A stretch of DNA of 64,000 nucleotides from positions 1 through 64,000 of the forward strand of contig JANYCU010000047.1 in NCBI GenBank assembly GCA_025360125.1, written 5' to 3'. The translations under genes and the position numbers were made by a program. The notes under the pieces are model-generated. The model was not told where the DNA came from, ran no database searches, and was given only the letters and a program-made list of their open reading frames with translations. This DNA is from Armatimonadota bacterium. Its GTDB lineage: Bacteria > Armatimonadota > Fimbriimonadia > Fimbriimonadales > Fimbriimonadaceae. Each line of letters starts with the position of its first letter. The first letter of the stretch is position 1. Below are positions 49,955 to 58,984 of the stretch, piece by piece.

Positions 49955-51997
49955 CTAAGCGGCTTGTGAGACGGTCATCAAGTTGGCTTGCGCCTTTTGA
50001 TGTTGAGGATCGAGTACAAGGGCTTGCGAATAGCATTTCATTGCGGCCTGATCGTGGTCCATTTGCGCCATACAATTACCCAGTACGAACCAGCCATCGG
50101 CAAAGTCCATTCGGGATCGCAGTGTGATCTCATAAATCTGGGCCGCTTCGGGGAATGCGCCAATTGTGTAGAGCATGTCACCGCAACTAAACGAAGCGTT
50201 TGAGTCACTTGGATCAACGTTGATTGCTTCTTGATAGTGGACCAAGGCATGGTCGAAGGCTTGGCATCGCTCGCAGGCTCGCGCCCAATTGACGTAGAAG
50301 CCAGAAGTTGGCTTATGAAATTCGAGATAGGCTTGGTAAGCTCCCTCAATCTGAGCTAAGTCGCTTAAGTTATCGAGGCACGTGACCCATTCATTCCATA
50401 ATTCTTGATTCTCGGTTTGCGCGGTCCACGCTTGCTCGAAATACTTGCACGCCTGCTCGAAATTTCCTCGATGCAGCTCAATCGAAGCAAGTCCACGAGA
50501 ACACATTGCCACTTGGCGAGGATCGGTTATCGCGGCTAAATAGTCTTTTTCCGCTTCGTTAAATCGATTGAGATTCTCGAGCGCAATCGCTCGACCCATC
50601 AGGGCGGGTCGGAATCCGGGTTGGCGTGAAAGCGTGTCGTCAAATCCATCTAAGGACTCTTGCCATTTGCCAAGGCATCCTTTGAGCTGGGCGAGAAGGC
50701 CGTGGCGTCGGAAGTCGGCAATACCACGATCACCAATGCATCCGTCGGGCCAACTGAGAGTCATGCACTTTTCGCATGATCGCATAGCTTCGGGATATCG
50801 GCCGAGATTGAGGAGTACCGAGGCGCGCAAATATTCGTTGACGACACCGCTATACGATGTTTGATCGCATTGATCGCAGGCACGTAAAGCTTCTTGCTGT
50901 CGACCAAGGATGTCGAGGCTTGAGACTAAGACCTGGAATGCGGCGTGGCCGTATTCGGCTCCGGCGGTCGGCATGAACTTCACGCACTTCTGGGCGACTT
51001 CGACTGTTTTTGTGTAGTCGGCGGCCACGAAGTAGGTGTTGGCTAAGTTAAAAAGGTGGAAGGGGTCGTTCGGATTCTTTTCGACGACTCCTTGGAGAAT
51101 ATCGAGGGTTCGCTGGACCTTATTCTTCTCTTCAAGCGCAGCTTGACGGTATCCGTCGTGGTGAATTTTGCAGCCAGGCAATGGGGTCCACGGCAATCGG
51201 AACTTCATCAACGAAGGGGTGATTTGTTCGTGAATGGGCTCGGTAAACTCGACTCCTTCTATTCTTCGGAACAGTCGGGTTGGACTGTGGACAAATTCGG
51301 TCGTGGTTCCGCCATCGTCAAGATAGTTGACGATCTCGATGCTATAGCCGCCAATATGCGGTCGAACGATCCCTTTTGGAAATTCGGTGGCGCATGTTGC
51401 ATCGAGTTGCTCGTCGGCATCGATCCAGAGGGCCCATTCGCCAGTTGCAAGCGAGAGAGAGTGGTTTCGAGCCGCGGCAAAATCTTTGATCCAAGGAAAG
51501 GAGCCGATGGTCGCGCCGTACATTTTGGCAATCTTGACCGTGTCGTCCGTGCTGCCTGTGTCGACGACAACGATTTCGTCTACGATTCCCTTGAGGCTAT
51601 CAAGACATTTTGCTAAGTTTTTGGATTCATCTTTGGTGATCAGACACGCAGAGATGCGAATTCCGACTCCGGCTTCGGGAGTATAAGGGTGTTTGGTTAG
51701 CCAATCATTCGCTGGAATGTCGGTGCGTGATTGTCGTACTGCAAGAAGTTGTCGGCAATAGAAATAACGCGACAAAAGAAGTTGGAGATCATGGGTTCGT
51801 TTGGTACCTTTGGCTTCCTCGAATCGCGTTGCCGCGGACTCTTCGTTTCCGAAGTAGCTCTCGCAAATGAGGTGTTCGCAGAGAATATCAGGGTGGCTCT
51901 CGCCACGAGAAATTGCGTCAACCAAGATCTGTCTTGCTTTCGAGAACAAGTGTCCTTCGAGTGCTTGACGAGCTTGTTCAGCAACCGGATGGCTCAT
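49955..51997 (-). CDS. TPR-containing family 2 glycosyltransferase
   Basis: A 680-residue protein with a GT2 domain at about 110-330 (ISACLITKDESKNLAKCLDSL, VDEIVVVDTGSTDDTVKIA, and the metal-binding WALWIDADEQLD) followed by about ten TPR-like helix pairs to the end (NPNDPFHLFNLANTYFVAADY, AMKCYSQALVLDPQHQKAQ). An N-terminal TPR-like segment precedes the GT domain. This order is typical of bacterial glycan-modifying or protein O-glycosylating enzymes, but the acceptor is unknown. It has no membrane segment. It overlaps the upstream MerR gene by 4 nt. Confidence 0.9.
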   Translation of the reverse strand: MSHPVAEQARQALEGHLFSKARQILVDAISRGESHPDILCEHLICESYFGNEESAATRFEEAKGTKRTHDLQLLLSRYFYCRQLLAVRQSRTDIPANDWLTKHPYTPEAGVGIRISACLITKDESKNLAKCLDSLKGIVDEIVVVDTGSTDDTVKIAKMYGATIGSFPWIKDFAAARNHSLSLATGEWALWIDADEQLDATCATEFPKGIVRPHIGGYSIEIVNYLDDGGTTTEFVHSPTRLFRRIEGVEFTEPIHEQITPSLMKFRLPWTPLPGCKIHHDGYRQAALEEKNKVQRTLDILQGVVEKNPNDPFHLFNLANTYFVAADYTKTVEVAQKCVKFMPTAGAEYGHAAFQVLVSSLDILGRQQEALRACDQCDQTSYSGVVNEYLRASVLLNLGRYPEAMRSCEKCMTLSWPDGCIGDRGIADFRRHGLLAQLKGCLGKWQESLDGFDDTLSRQPGFRPALMGRAIALENLNRFNEAEKDYLAAITDPRQVAMCSRGLASIELHRGNFEQACKYFEQAWTAQTENQELWNEWVTCLDNLSDLAQIEGAYQAYLEFHKPTSGFYVNWARACERCQAFDHALVHYQEAINVDPSDSNASFSCGDMLYTIGAFPEAAQIYEITLRSRMDFADGWFVLGNCMAQMDHDQAAMKCYSQALVLDPQHQKAQANLMTVSQAA

Positions 51998-52263
51998 GCT
52001 GCTTCCGATTGTCGTTGCTTGGCAAGATATCGCCGAGCACCCGCAATGCTAAACATCTCGTCGCGAACAAGTCGCTTGATCGTGAAGACAGTTTGAATGT
52101 CCTCTGGGCGATACCGTCGCTGTCCACCATCCGTTCGGACGGGCTCGAGAAATGCTTCGAATTCTCGTTCCCAATACCGGAGCGTATGGATTTCCACAGC
52201 TGTAATCTTGCTGGCGACGCTAATGCTTACCAGGCCTTCCGACTTTCGTCTCTCGTTCGTCAT
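51994..52263 (-). CDS. MerR-family transcriptional regulator
   Basis: An 89-residue DNA-binding protein: VSISVASKITAVEIHTLRYWEREFEAFLEPVRTD is the MerR winged helix-turn-helix (quoted in parts: SISVASKITAVEIHTLRYWE), followed by GGQRRYRPEDIQTVFTIKRLV. There is almost no effector domain after it, as in short MerR proteins such as HspR- or RacA-like regulators. ATG 52263 was chosen over 52356 because it begins just before the domain. It is coupled to the glycosyltransferase gene and divergent from the M14 peptidase, either of which it may regulate. Confidence 0.9.
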   Translation of the reverse strand: MTNERRKSEGLVSISVASKITAVEIHTLRYWEREFEAFLEPVRTDGGQRRYRPEDIQTVFTIKRLVRDEMFSIAGARRYLAKQRQSEAA

Positions 52264-52356
52264 GATCGTAGATGTGTGAGGCAAAACTTGACTCACATTT
52301 GAGGTATCGGCAGGTACCTCGTATTTTTGCAGTGCTTTGCGAGATAGAATCCTCAA

Positions 52357-54858
52357 ATGCTTTCGCTTTTTGCCTGTTCTTTAGCCCTTGCTCGGGTTCA
52401 AGTCAACGCCAACATGGAACTCAACGGACCATTCGACGGAAATGTTCCGAAGCCAGAATCGACCCTCGGTTACCCGATTGGCACCCGCATCACAACCTAC
52501 CGAGACCAAGAGCGGGCGATGGAGTCCATGCTCAAAAACTCAGGCGGGAAGGCCCGGCGAATCGATTACGGAATGACCAATGATCGCCTGCCATTGCGGG
52601 TTTATGCGATTTCGTCGGCGAAGAATATTGCTCGCCTCGATGATATTCATAAGGCGATGGCCGCGTCGGCTAAATCAGGCACCACTCCAAGTGCCGATAC
52701 TCCCGCCATTGTTTGGGTCAACGAAACCATTCATGGCAACGAGCCTGCCTCTTTTGAGTCGGGAATGATGCTGATGTACAACCTGATCGCAGGCAAAGGC
52801 ACCTACGCAAAAGCACTCGACAACATCGTGGTTATCCTGAACCCTTGTTACAACCCAGATGGGCACGAGCGATTTGCCGTCGGTTACAATTCCTACGCTC
52901 GGGGCGACTTTGCTCCAGGAAATTTTGAGCAGTACGAGGCTGGTTTGTTCAATGGACGACTGAACCATTTTCGTTTTGATATGAACCGAGATCGAGTTTC
53001 ATTTTCGCAAAAAGAAACTCAGGAGGAAGTCGCGCTCATGCAAAGCTGGCGACCTCAAATCTATCTTGACCAACATGGCCAAGTTTCGAACTACTTCTTC
53101 CCACCGAACCCAATGTCGATCAACACCAACGTCGATCGGAACCGACTGAACAAGTGGACGGACATTTTGGGCCGCGCCTGTGCGAAAGCATTCGATGCGA
53201 CCGGATGGAGCTATTTCATCAAGGACGAATTCGACTTTTACTACCCTGGCTATCTCGACGCCCATTCGGCCTTATCGGGTGCTATCGGCATTACTCATGA
53301 GACCGACGGTGGCAAGGAGCTTTATAAAACCCGCGAAGACGGATCAATTTCATCGTTGCGCGAGGGCGCGGCCAAGCACATGACTACTGCTTTGGCGTGC
53401 ATTAACGCGGCGAGCGGCAAAAAGCAAGAACTGCTGACGGACTGGGCATCATTCAAACGAAGCGCGGTCACGGGCGAGTTTGCCGGAAAATTTAAGCGAG
53501 CGATTTTCCAATCTCGGAACGTTTTGGATTTGACCCGCTTGCAAAATCAATTGCTCCATACGGGAGTGACAAGCACTCTTGTCAGTTCCAAATCAAGCAT
53601 CCAGGCCACATCGTTCTGGTCGGGCAAGCAGGAGGATGTTTCGCTGGCGAGCCCAACCCTTATTGTCGATATGGCTCAAGAATATGGACCGATCGCTAAG
53701 GCACTGATTGAGCAGACCTCGGATTTCGAAAAGCAGTTTGTTGACGCTCAAATAAAGAAGAAATCGTCTGCCCCCGAAGGCGAGCAGTACCCTGGACAAG
53801 AAGGCATCGAATTTTACGACATGACGGGCTGGGCGTTGCCCTACGCCCACAACCTCAAAGCCTGGTGGACGGCTGACACAAAGACGATTGAGCCCATGTC
53901 CCAAAGTGCTCGAATCACGGCATTGCCCGAAAGCGAAGTCGGATATGTTTTACCTTACACCAGCCAAGACTCGGTTCTTGCGGCGGCTGACCTTGCGGCG
54001 GCGGGAGTCAAGATCGCGTTTATGAGGTCAGATATGAAGCTCGGCGGACAGACCTTCGACCGAGGATCGTTCGTCATCTTTAAGATTCGCAATGAAGGGG
54101 ACCTCAAAGCCAAATTACAACACGAAATGGACACCCGAGGAGTTTCATTCGTTGGCCTGCCTACGAGCTATCCCGACGAGGGACGTGAAGGACCGGGCAA
54201 CCGCCTTAGCGCGGTTACGGCTCCCCGAATCGGCTTAGTGTTTGGAAACGGAGCGCAAATGACCGCATCGAGCGGGGTTTGGTTTACCCTTGAAAAGGTG
54301 TTCAACATGCCGTTTGTGTCTTTGGGAGCGCAGGCTTTGAACAGCAACTCGATCTTGAACTCCTATTCGGTCATCATTGCCCCTCGTGGTTCTGGCGCGT
54401 CAACAAACCAGAAAGTGAAGGATTGGGTGAAAGAGGGTGGAGTTCTGATCCTATTTGGCGATTCGCTTTCGAACGTCGCGACGTTTAGCAACGGATCGGA
54501 ATCACGAGCCATGCCTGGTTCGATTTTCCGGGCGAAGCTTGATACTCGGTCTTTGCTTTCGTACGGCTATGAGGGTGACGAGATTGCTGTCCCGGTTTCT
54601 GGGTCTACTTTCCCGAAAGCCCGCAAAGAAGGCGGCGGCGTGGTGAAGTTTGCCGAAGGCGACACGAAGAAGCTGCTGACGGGTTGGACGTGGGGCGAGG
54701 AAACCGAGAAGGCACTGGCAGGTGCGGTTTGGCTGCACGACGAGCCGTCGGGACGGGGGCATATCGTTTGGTTCGCCGAGGATCCTTGCGAGCGGGCAAT
54801 GTGGCCGGGGCTGCATAAGTTGCTCTTGAATTCGTTAGTCTTGTTGCCCGGGAACTAG
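52357..54858 (+). CDS. Secreted M14-family zinc carboxypeptidase
   Basis: An 833-residue exported peptidase (signal MLSLFACSLALARVQVNA). The M14 zinc ligands are His and Glu in NETIHGNEPAS (about residues 127-130) and a distal His in YLDQHGQVS (about 236), and the likely catalytic Glu is in ITHETDGG (about 313). The substrate-Arg region FDMNRDRVSF precedes the distal His. The C-terminal 400 residues add domains including a ThuA/glutamine-amidotransferase-like fold (SYSVIIAPRGSG, GGVLILFGDS), as in other long bacterial M14 proteins. A terminator follows 20 nt after the stop. Confidence 0.92.
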   Translation: MLSLFACSLALARVQVNANMELNGPFDGNVPKPESTLGYPIGTRITTYRDQERAMESMLKNSGGKARRIDYGMTNDRLPLRVYAISSAKNIARLDDIHKAMAASAKSGTTPSADTPAIVWVNETIHGNEPASFESGMMLMYNLIAGKGTYAKALDNIVVILNPCYNPDGHERFAVGYNSYARGDFAPGNFEQYEAGLFNGRLNHFRFDMNRDRVSFSQKETQEEVALMQSWRPQIYLDQHGQVSNYFFPPNPMSINTNVDRNRLNKWTDILGRACAKAFDATGWSYFIKDEFDFYYPGYLDAHSALSGAIGITHETDGGKELYKTREDGSISSLREGAAKHMTTALACINAASGKKQELLTDWASFKRSAVTGEFAGKFKRAIFQSRNVLDLTRLQNQLLHTGVTSTLVSSKSSIQATSFWSGKQEDVSLASPTLIVDMAQEYGPIAKALIEQTSDFEKQFVDAQIKKKSSAPEGEQYPGQEGIEFYDMTGWALPYAHNLKAWWTADTKTIEPMSQSARITALPESEVGYVLPYTSQDSVLAAADLAAAGVKIAFMRSDMKLGGQTFDRGSFVIFKIRNEGDLKAKLQHEMDTRGVSFVGLPTSYPDEGREGPGNRLSAVTAPRIGLVFGNGAQMTASSGVWFTLEKVFNMPFVSLGAQALNSNSILNSYSVIIAPRGSGASTNQKVKDWVKEGGVLILFGDSLSNVATFSNGSESRAMPGSIFRAKLDTRSLLSYGYEGDEIAVPVSGSTFPKARKEGGGVVKFAEGDTKKLLTGWTWGEETEKALAGAVWLHDEPSGRGHIVWFAEDPCERAMWPGLHKLLLNSLVLLPGN

Positions 54859-54877
54859 GTCTAGTAACCAATATTCG

Positions 54878-54916
54878 AATCCCCTCGTCCAATTGGGCGA
54901 GGGGATTCTTGTTTTT
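54878..54916 (+). terminator. Rho-independent terminator after the M14 gene
   Basis: AATCCCCTCG (54878-54887) pairs with CGAGGGGATT (54898-54907); inner bases extend the stem to about 13 bp with an AATT loop. CTTG and five T follow. The nominal start of the next gene (TTG 54893) falls inside this hairpin. Confidence 0.9.
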
Positions 54917-57019
54917 CGCAACCTTACTTTTCTTCAGCGACCGAATATCAGCTTTGATTTCGAGGTTGGTCCCATCTCGGGAGCGGTGCGCGAATTAAGC
55001 AAGGTGAGTGGCGTCCCTCTCAGCGTCGAAGGCGTCGCTAGGAATGAGACGGTTTTCCTTCACGTCGACAATCGGCCCTTGCAGGAAGTTCTGGACGAGA
55101 TTGCCAAGGTAACGACGAGCGAGTGGACGTCGAACGGTAGTGGCGGGTTCAAGCTTTCCAGGCCAGCGTCGCTTATCGAACGCGCCCGGACGGCGGAGAA
55201 TCAGCAATTGCTATCGATTGTCAAGGCATGGCAAAGCGATGGGATTAAGCCCATTCGTGGTCCGTCGGCAATGGAATTGGAATCGAAGTATGTGGCTGCA
55301 CTCCGCAGGCTCATCAAGAATAGGAAAGGTTACCGAGGAACCTACCCAAGCAAATACGTTGATGAGGGTCTGCTGGCACCGCTCTACCAAGAATGCCTAA
55401 AGCGGATCGACCCGGCAAAGATTGCCAAATTACAATTGGATCAGAGAGTTGTGTTTTCGTCTTCTCCCACTCCAAGACAAGCTTCGTTTACACAATCAAG
55501 AACACTCGCTATCCGCGACTTGAATGACACGTTGAAGCGGTGGCGCACAAGCCTTGCCAAGGCTGGGCTTCGAACCAAGGCGTTGACGGTCGATCCAAAG
55601 AAATATGAGCAATCGATTCTCACTGATGGTGGTGCGAATGCAACATTGCCGTTTGCTCGGCCCGTCGCATCGGTAGTCCTGTCCTTCAATGCGACCAGTT
55701 ACGATAGCGCCCTCGCAGTTATGTCTCTCCTCGATGATCGAGGTCAAGTGGTTGCAGCAATGCTTTGTGATCAGGTGAGATTGTCGTTGCCGAAGCGGCA
55801 GCCAGTGATCAATTTGCCGGAAATTGAGTCGGCAAATCTAGTTTCGACAAGCAGACAAACCCGTGCACTGTTTGATGCCAGCGAGCAGCACCGTCACAAG
55901 AAGCCAGGCCACTTATCGGATCAGGAGATCAGTGAGGCACTGGCTCCATACTTCAACGACCCGGAAAACAACGACTTTCTCAAGCTTGGGAACCAGGAAT
56001 TTCTCTCGTTTCTTGGACCAGCGACCAAGCGGTCAATCGTGGCATGCATTCCGGATGGGCAGTTTTTACACTGGGATGAAACACGAGTGAAGCGGTTTGT
56101 TGAGGCAGGCATTGGAGATGCTACGACTAGCGCGGTTTCGGAGAATTGGATTGAGTTTTTCCCACGAAATCCCGCCAGTCATTGGCAGTCCCAGGGCAAT
56201 CGTGAGGCACTTGCTCGTTGCGCCAAGGCGTGGAGCGCAACGCAAACCATGCCCATGCGTGACGTGGTTCACCTCTTTCCCGGAGGGAGCATTGGTTACC
56301 CTAACATCCTTGAGTTTGCTCAGTTGGCAATGCCTCCGGCGCGAAATCTCCATTACAACTCTCAGGTTGCCTATACGAATTATCGTGGTATGGGTGAGCT
56401 CCTCGGTAGCTTAACTGATGCCCAGATGAAGCTGCTTCTTCACGGCACGATGATTCGCTATCGAGACTTAAGTAAAGCCCAACGAAGTTACTGTGAAGCG
56501 ATCGTCTATGGAGTTCCTTTCCATCGAATCATTGGCGGAACTGGCGCTTGGGAACCAACTATCGAGCTACCCAACGGGCTGAACGATAACTTGGGCATCA
56601 CAGCCCAATATATCGATGAGAAGTATCTGTTGGCTCATGACCCAGAAGAACCCCCCTATGATGACATCCGCGAAACTATGGCACTTGACGAACAGCCCGA
56701 GCGATTTAACGGAGCACAGCGTGATTGCGGAAATTATGCCCGGGCGAATCGGTGGATGAAGTTCGATTTTCGGACGCGCCGACGATTTGCCCTGAGATGC
56801 TATTTGACGAAGGGCCATTACTATTCGGTTGATTACTATGATCCGATTTCGCCGGATAAGGGGCAACGGCTAACGGTTGATCAGTTGTCTCCTTCTTTGG
56901 TTGCCAAGATAAAGAAGGCGAACGGGGCATTTAACTCGCGAGTTGTAGTAACCATCGATAAGAATGGCGACAGGCATGGGCGAACGGAGACGTATCAGGA
57001 ACCGAAGAAGAAGAAATGA
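54893..57019 (+). CDS. Large hypothetical protein with N-terminal secretin/STN-like domain
   Basis: A 708-residue frame. Residues about 20-95 resemble the secretin/TonB short N-terminal domain (SFDFEVGPISGAVRELSKVS, then VFLHVDNRPLQEVLDEIAKV), a periplasmic fold. The remaining 600 residues match nothing I know and end in a basic EPKKKK. The start is doubtful: TTG 54893 lies in a terminator stem, and a signal-peptide-like start (TTG 54909, MFFATLLFFS) with GAGGGG before it is in the +1 frame, so an indel near 54940 is possible. An exported protein is expected from the STN-like domain. Confidence 0.7.
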   Translation: MGEGILVFRNLTFLQRPNISFDFEVGPISGAVRELSKVSGVPLSVEGVARNETVFLHVDNRPLQEVLDEIAKVTTSEWTSNGSGGFKLSRPASLIERARTAENQQLLSIVKAWQSDGIKPIRGPSAMELESKYVAALRRLIKNRKGYRGTYPSKYVDEGLLAPLYQECLKRIDPAKIAKLQLDQRVVFSSSPTPRQASFTQSRTLAIRDLNDTLKRWRTSLAKAGLRTKALTVDPKKYEQSILTDGGANATLPFARPVASVVLSFNATSYDSALAVMSLLDDRGQVVAAMLCDQVRLSLPKRQPVINLPEIESANLVSTSRQTRALFDASEQHRHKKPGHLSDQEISEALAPYFNDPENNDFLKLGNQEFLSFLGPATKRSIVACIPDGQFLHWDETRVKRFVEAGIGDATTSAVSENWIEFFPRNPASHWQSQGNREALARCAKAWSATQTMPMRDVVHLFPGGSIGYPNILEFAQLAMPPARNLHYNSQVAYTNYRGMGELLGSLTDAQMKLLLHGTMIRYRDLSKAQRSYCEAIVYGVPFHRIIGGTGAWEPTIELPNGLNDNLGITAQYIDEKYLLAHDPEEPPYDDIRETMALDEQPERFNGAQRDCGNYARANRWMKFDFRTRRRFALRCYLTKGHYYSVDYYDPISPDKGQRLTVDQLSPSLVAKIKKANGAFNSRVVVTIDKNGDRHGRTETYQEPKKKK

Positions 57020-57055
57020 TCCGAATTTACATCTTGTTATCCAAGAGTTTTCTTA

Positions 57056-57145
57056 GCCTCAGCAGCAGATGCCTGGACGTGAGGATGCGACGGGTTTCAG
57101 TCTATATTCTGGAATCGTTTGCTACTGAGGCAGCGAATCCACGCC
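57056..57145 (-). repeat. Dispersed inverted-repeat element, copy B
   Basis: Arms GCCTCAGCAGC and GCTACTGAGGC enclose exactly 54 nt, with outer flank AGCGAATCCAC. The single arm mismatch becomes a G-U pair if the RNA is read from the minus strand, the strand of the DUF488 gene whose stop it reaches. See copy A at 49856-49945. Confidence 0.8.
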
Positions 57146-57654
57146 TAGAACAGGCTCAACTGTTCGGCTAAGTCCAATTCGCTTTGTTTGACGACCTCGT
57201 TGTCGGCGTCGATGTGGTGGACATCGACGCCCTTTTCGAGCAGGGCTCGGCCGAGGAGGCGGGAACGATGGCAGCCGTTCGGGCGCATGCACCCGCACAT
57301 GAGGCAGACCACTCGGTCTGGCGCGTTCATGGCTTTCAGCAAGGCATCGAGGCCTTTGGCCAATTCAGGATCGGCGAAAAGGGGCTGAATATCGACCGAG
57401 TCGGGGTCTTTGCATAGGACTGCAGAGTCGCGAACTCCACCCAGCGTGTCGCCCATATAGACGTATTTCAACCCACGCGCCGGGATAGAGTCCATGAGGT
57501 TTTCGCGTCGGAAGTCCTCCCAATAGGAGCTTTTCGGCACCGCTCGGACGTCGACAAGGTGCGTGACTCCATAATGCCGCATCAATTCGATGAACGAATC
57601 GAGGCCGCGGTTGCCGTAGCCCGCAGTGTAAAGGACTGGTAATTCACCCGTCAT
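57145..57654 (-). CDS. DUF488 family protein
   Basis: A 169-residue protein of the DUF488 family: LYTAGYGNRGLDSFIELMRHYGVTHLVDVRAVPKS is the typical N-terminus (first part LYTAGYGNRGLDSFIELM), followed by YVYMGDTLGG and the cysteine/histidine block VVCLMCGCMRPNGCHRSRLLG near residue 125, with the conserved CxxxxxCHR. The histidine and cysteines suggest metal or nucleotide chemistry; function is unproven. ATG 57654 was preferred because longer starts (57681, 57759) approach or overlap the divergent gene at 57690. Confidence 0.9.
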   Translation of the reverse strand: MTGELPVLYTAGYGNRGLDSFIELMRHYGVTHLVDVRAVPKSSYWEDFRRENLMDSIPARGLKYVYMGDTLGGVRDSAVLCKDPDSVDIQPLFADPELAKGLDALLKAMNAPDRVVCLMCGCMRPNGCHRSRLLGRALLEKGVDVHHIDADNEVVKQSELDLAEQLSLF

Positions 57655-57689
57655 GGATTCAATTTCATTATGGAAGACCATCTGCGGAG

Positions 57690-58325
57690 ATGGATCACGC
57701 CGTTCAAATTTATGCTGGGTGCGCAGGGATTGCGTTGACGATAATTGCATCGTTTGCACGCTGGCGCGTTCGATCCAAAGCCCGCACCCGACTGGAACTT
57801 TTGAACCTAGAGCGCAATGTCCCGTCTTCTCGCGACGGACTCCTGCTTTCCGCCCTGGTGGTTGAAATTGTAAACGGAAACGGGCCGGTGATCTCCAACG
57901 AACCGTGGCTTGGCGAGCTTTGGGTTACGATTGACAAAATTGTCGAATCTCATCGGCTTAAGAAAGTTGGCACCTATCTCAGCACCTATATGGCCGCCGC
58001 AGCGGATTATCGAATCGCCGAAGAAGCCTTAATGCAAACAGCATTGACCGCCCTCGCAATTCGGGACGGAGTGCAACTTTTCGCGAGTGAACACAACCTG
58101 GTGGTCAGTGCAAAATTTGGAATCAATGCCGACATTATTCCGACGGCTGGTCTTGGTTCGACGGTGGCCCTGAGCCAACTTTGGAACACGACGATGGATT
58201 TGGCCGATAGGGGACAACCGTTTAAGATCGAACTGAGCGAGTCCGCTGCCGAGTGGCTGGGCACCAATTTTGATATTGATCGGTTTGGTGAGCGCCCCGT
58301 CCTCCACACTCGAAAATCCGCCTAA
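57690..58325 (+). CDS. Hypothetical protein with N-terminal membrane anchor
   Basis: A 211-residue protein with one N-terminal hydrophobic segment (VQIYAGCAGIALTIIASFA), then a basic stretch (RWRVRSKARTR) consistent with an inside-facing loop, and a mixed alpha/beta soluble domain with no recognised motif. It is divergent from the DUF488 gene and ends in a 4-nt overlap with the convergent exported protein at 58322. Function unknown. Confidence 0.72.
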   Translation: MDHAVQIYAGCAGIALTIIASFARWRVRSKARTRLELLNLERNVPSSRDGLLLSALVVEIVNGNGPVISNEPWLGELWVTIDKIVESHRLKKVGTYLSTYMAAAADYRIAEEALMQTALTALAIRDGVQLFASEHNLVVSAKFGINADIIPTAGLGSTVALSQLWNTTMDLADRGQPFKIELSESAAEWLGTNFDIDRFGERPVLHTRKSA

Positions 58326-58984
58326 GCTGGCTTTTTTGGCTTGAGATTCATCGAGAAATCGCAGTCGACCACATCGGTTCCGCCGGACATTCTCGTGTTC
58401 GTAAAGTGCATTTCGAGCTGACTCGGGAAAGGCATCTTTTCTTTGCGGGTGAATTTGCCCAAACCGTTTGTGCCTCCATCCTCTCGGTAGCGGACCTTAA
58501 AATTTGCGCTTTCTTTTGTTGAATCGACAAAGGCCGCTTTGAGGTTCCCTTCTGGCATTCCCTGCCCATCTTCGGCAAATGCCACTTGCCATTGAGTTGA
58601 TCGCGCCGGATCGCCTTTTGGCTCGGGAAAAATTCCTTTCAATATTCGGTACAGGCGCGACTCCAGCGGGAATCTGGCAGTTGGCATGAACGCTACTGAT
58701 CCCGTCGGCGAGAGGGCCCATTCGTGGGTCGATGGAATGGCTTTCGGGTCGGTTGGCACTCTTTGTCCATCGAATAACGATGCGACTAATTTTTGCGAAA
58801 CCTTGATCGTGGTTGAGTCTGGTTTGACCTTCGTAACCTCAACTTCAAACGATTCTTCGTCGGTTAAGTTGAGCTCTTTGTTACTAAAATGCCACGTAAC
58901 GTCATACTGCCACTTCTGCCCGACGGTTTGTTGGTCGGCAAGTGCCAAGAAACAAACCATCGGAACAATCGCAGCGACGATCAT
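58322..58984 (-). CDS. Hypothetical exported protein
   Basis: A 220-residue protein with a signal peptide (MIVAAIVPMVCFLALADQ) and a beta-rich body (WQYDVTWHFSNKELNL, SFEVEVTKVKPDSTTIKVSQ) that may form a lipocalin-like or beta-sandwich fold. It resembles the many DUF6263-type uncharacterised periplasmic proteins but I cannot assign it. It overlaps the FtsB/DivIC-like gene upstream by 4 nt and is the last gene of the pyk operon. Confidence 0.72.
   Translation of the reverse strand: MIVAAIVPMVCFLALADQQTVGQKWQYDVTWHFSNKELNLTDEESFEVEVTKVKPDSTTIKVSQKLVASLFDGQRVPTDPKAIPSTHEWALSPTGSVAFMPTARFPLESRLYRILKGIFPEPKGDPARSTQWQVAFAEDGQGMPEGNLKAAFVDSTKESANFKVRYREDGGTNGLGKFTRKEKMPFPSQLEMHFTNTRMSGGTDVVDCDFSMNLKPKKPA

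Noticed and set aside
49677-50075. 132-codon minus-strand ORF over the intergenic repeats
   Set aside because: It overlaps the 3' end of the TPR glycosyltransferase and its length is explained by GC-rich inverted repeats; no motif.
54871-54900. tRNA T-arm-like sequence TTCGAATCC
   Set aside because: It belongs to the terminator stem after the M14 gene; no acceptor or anticodon arms can be built around it.
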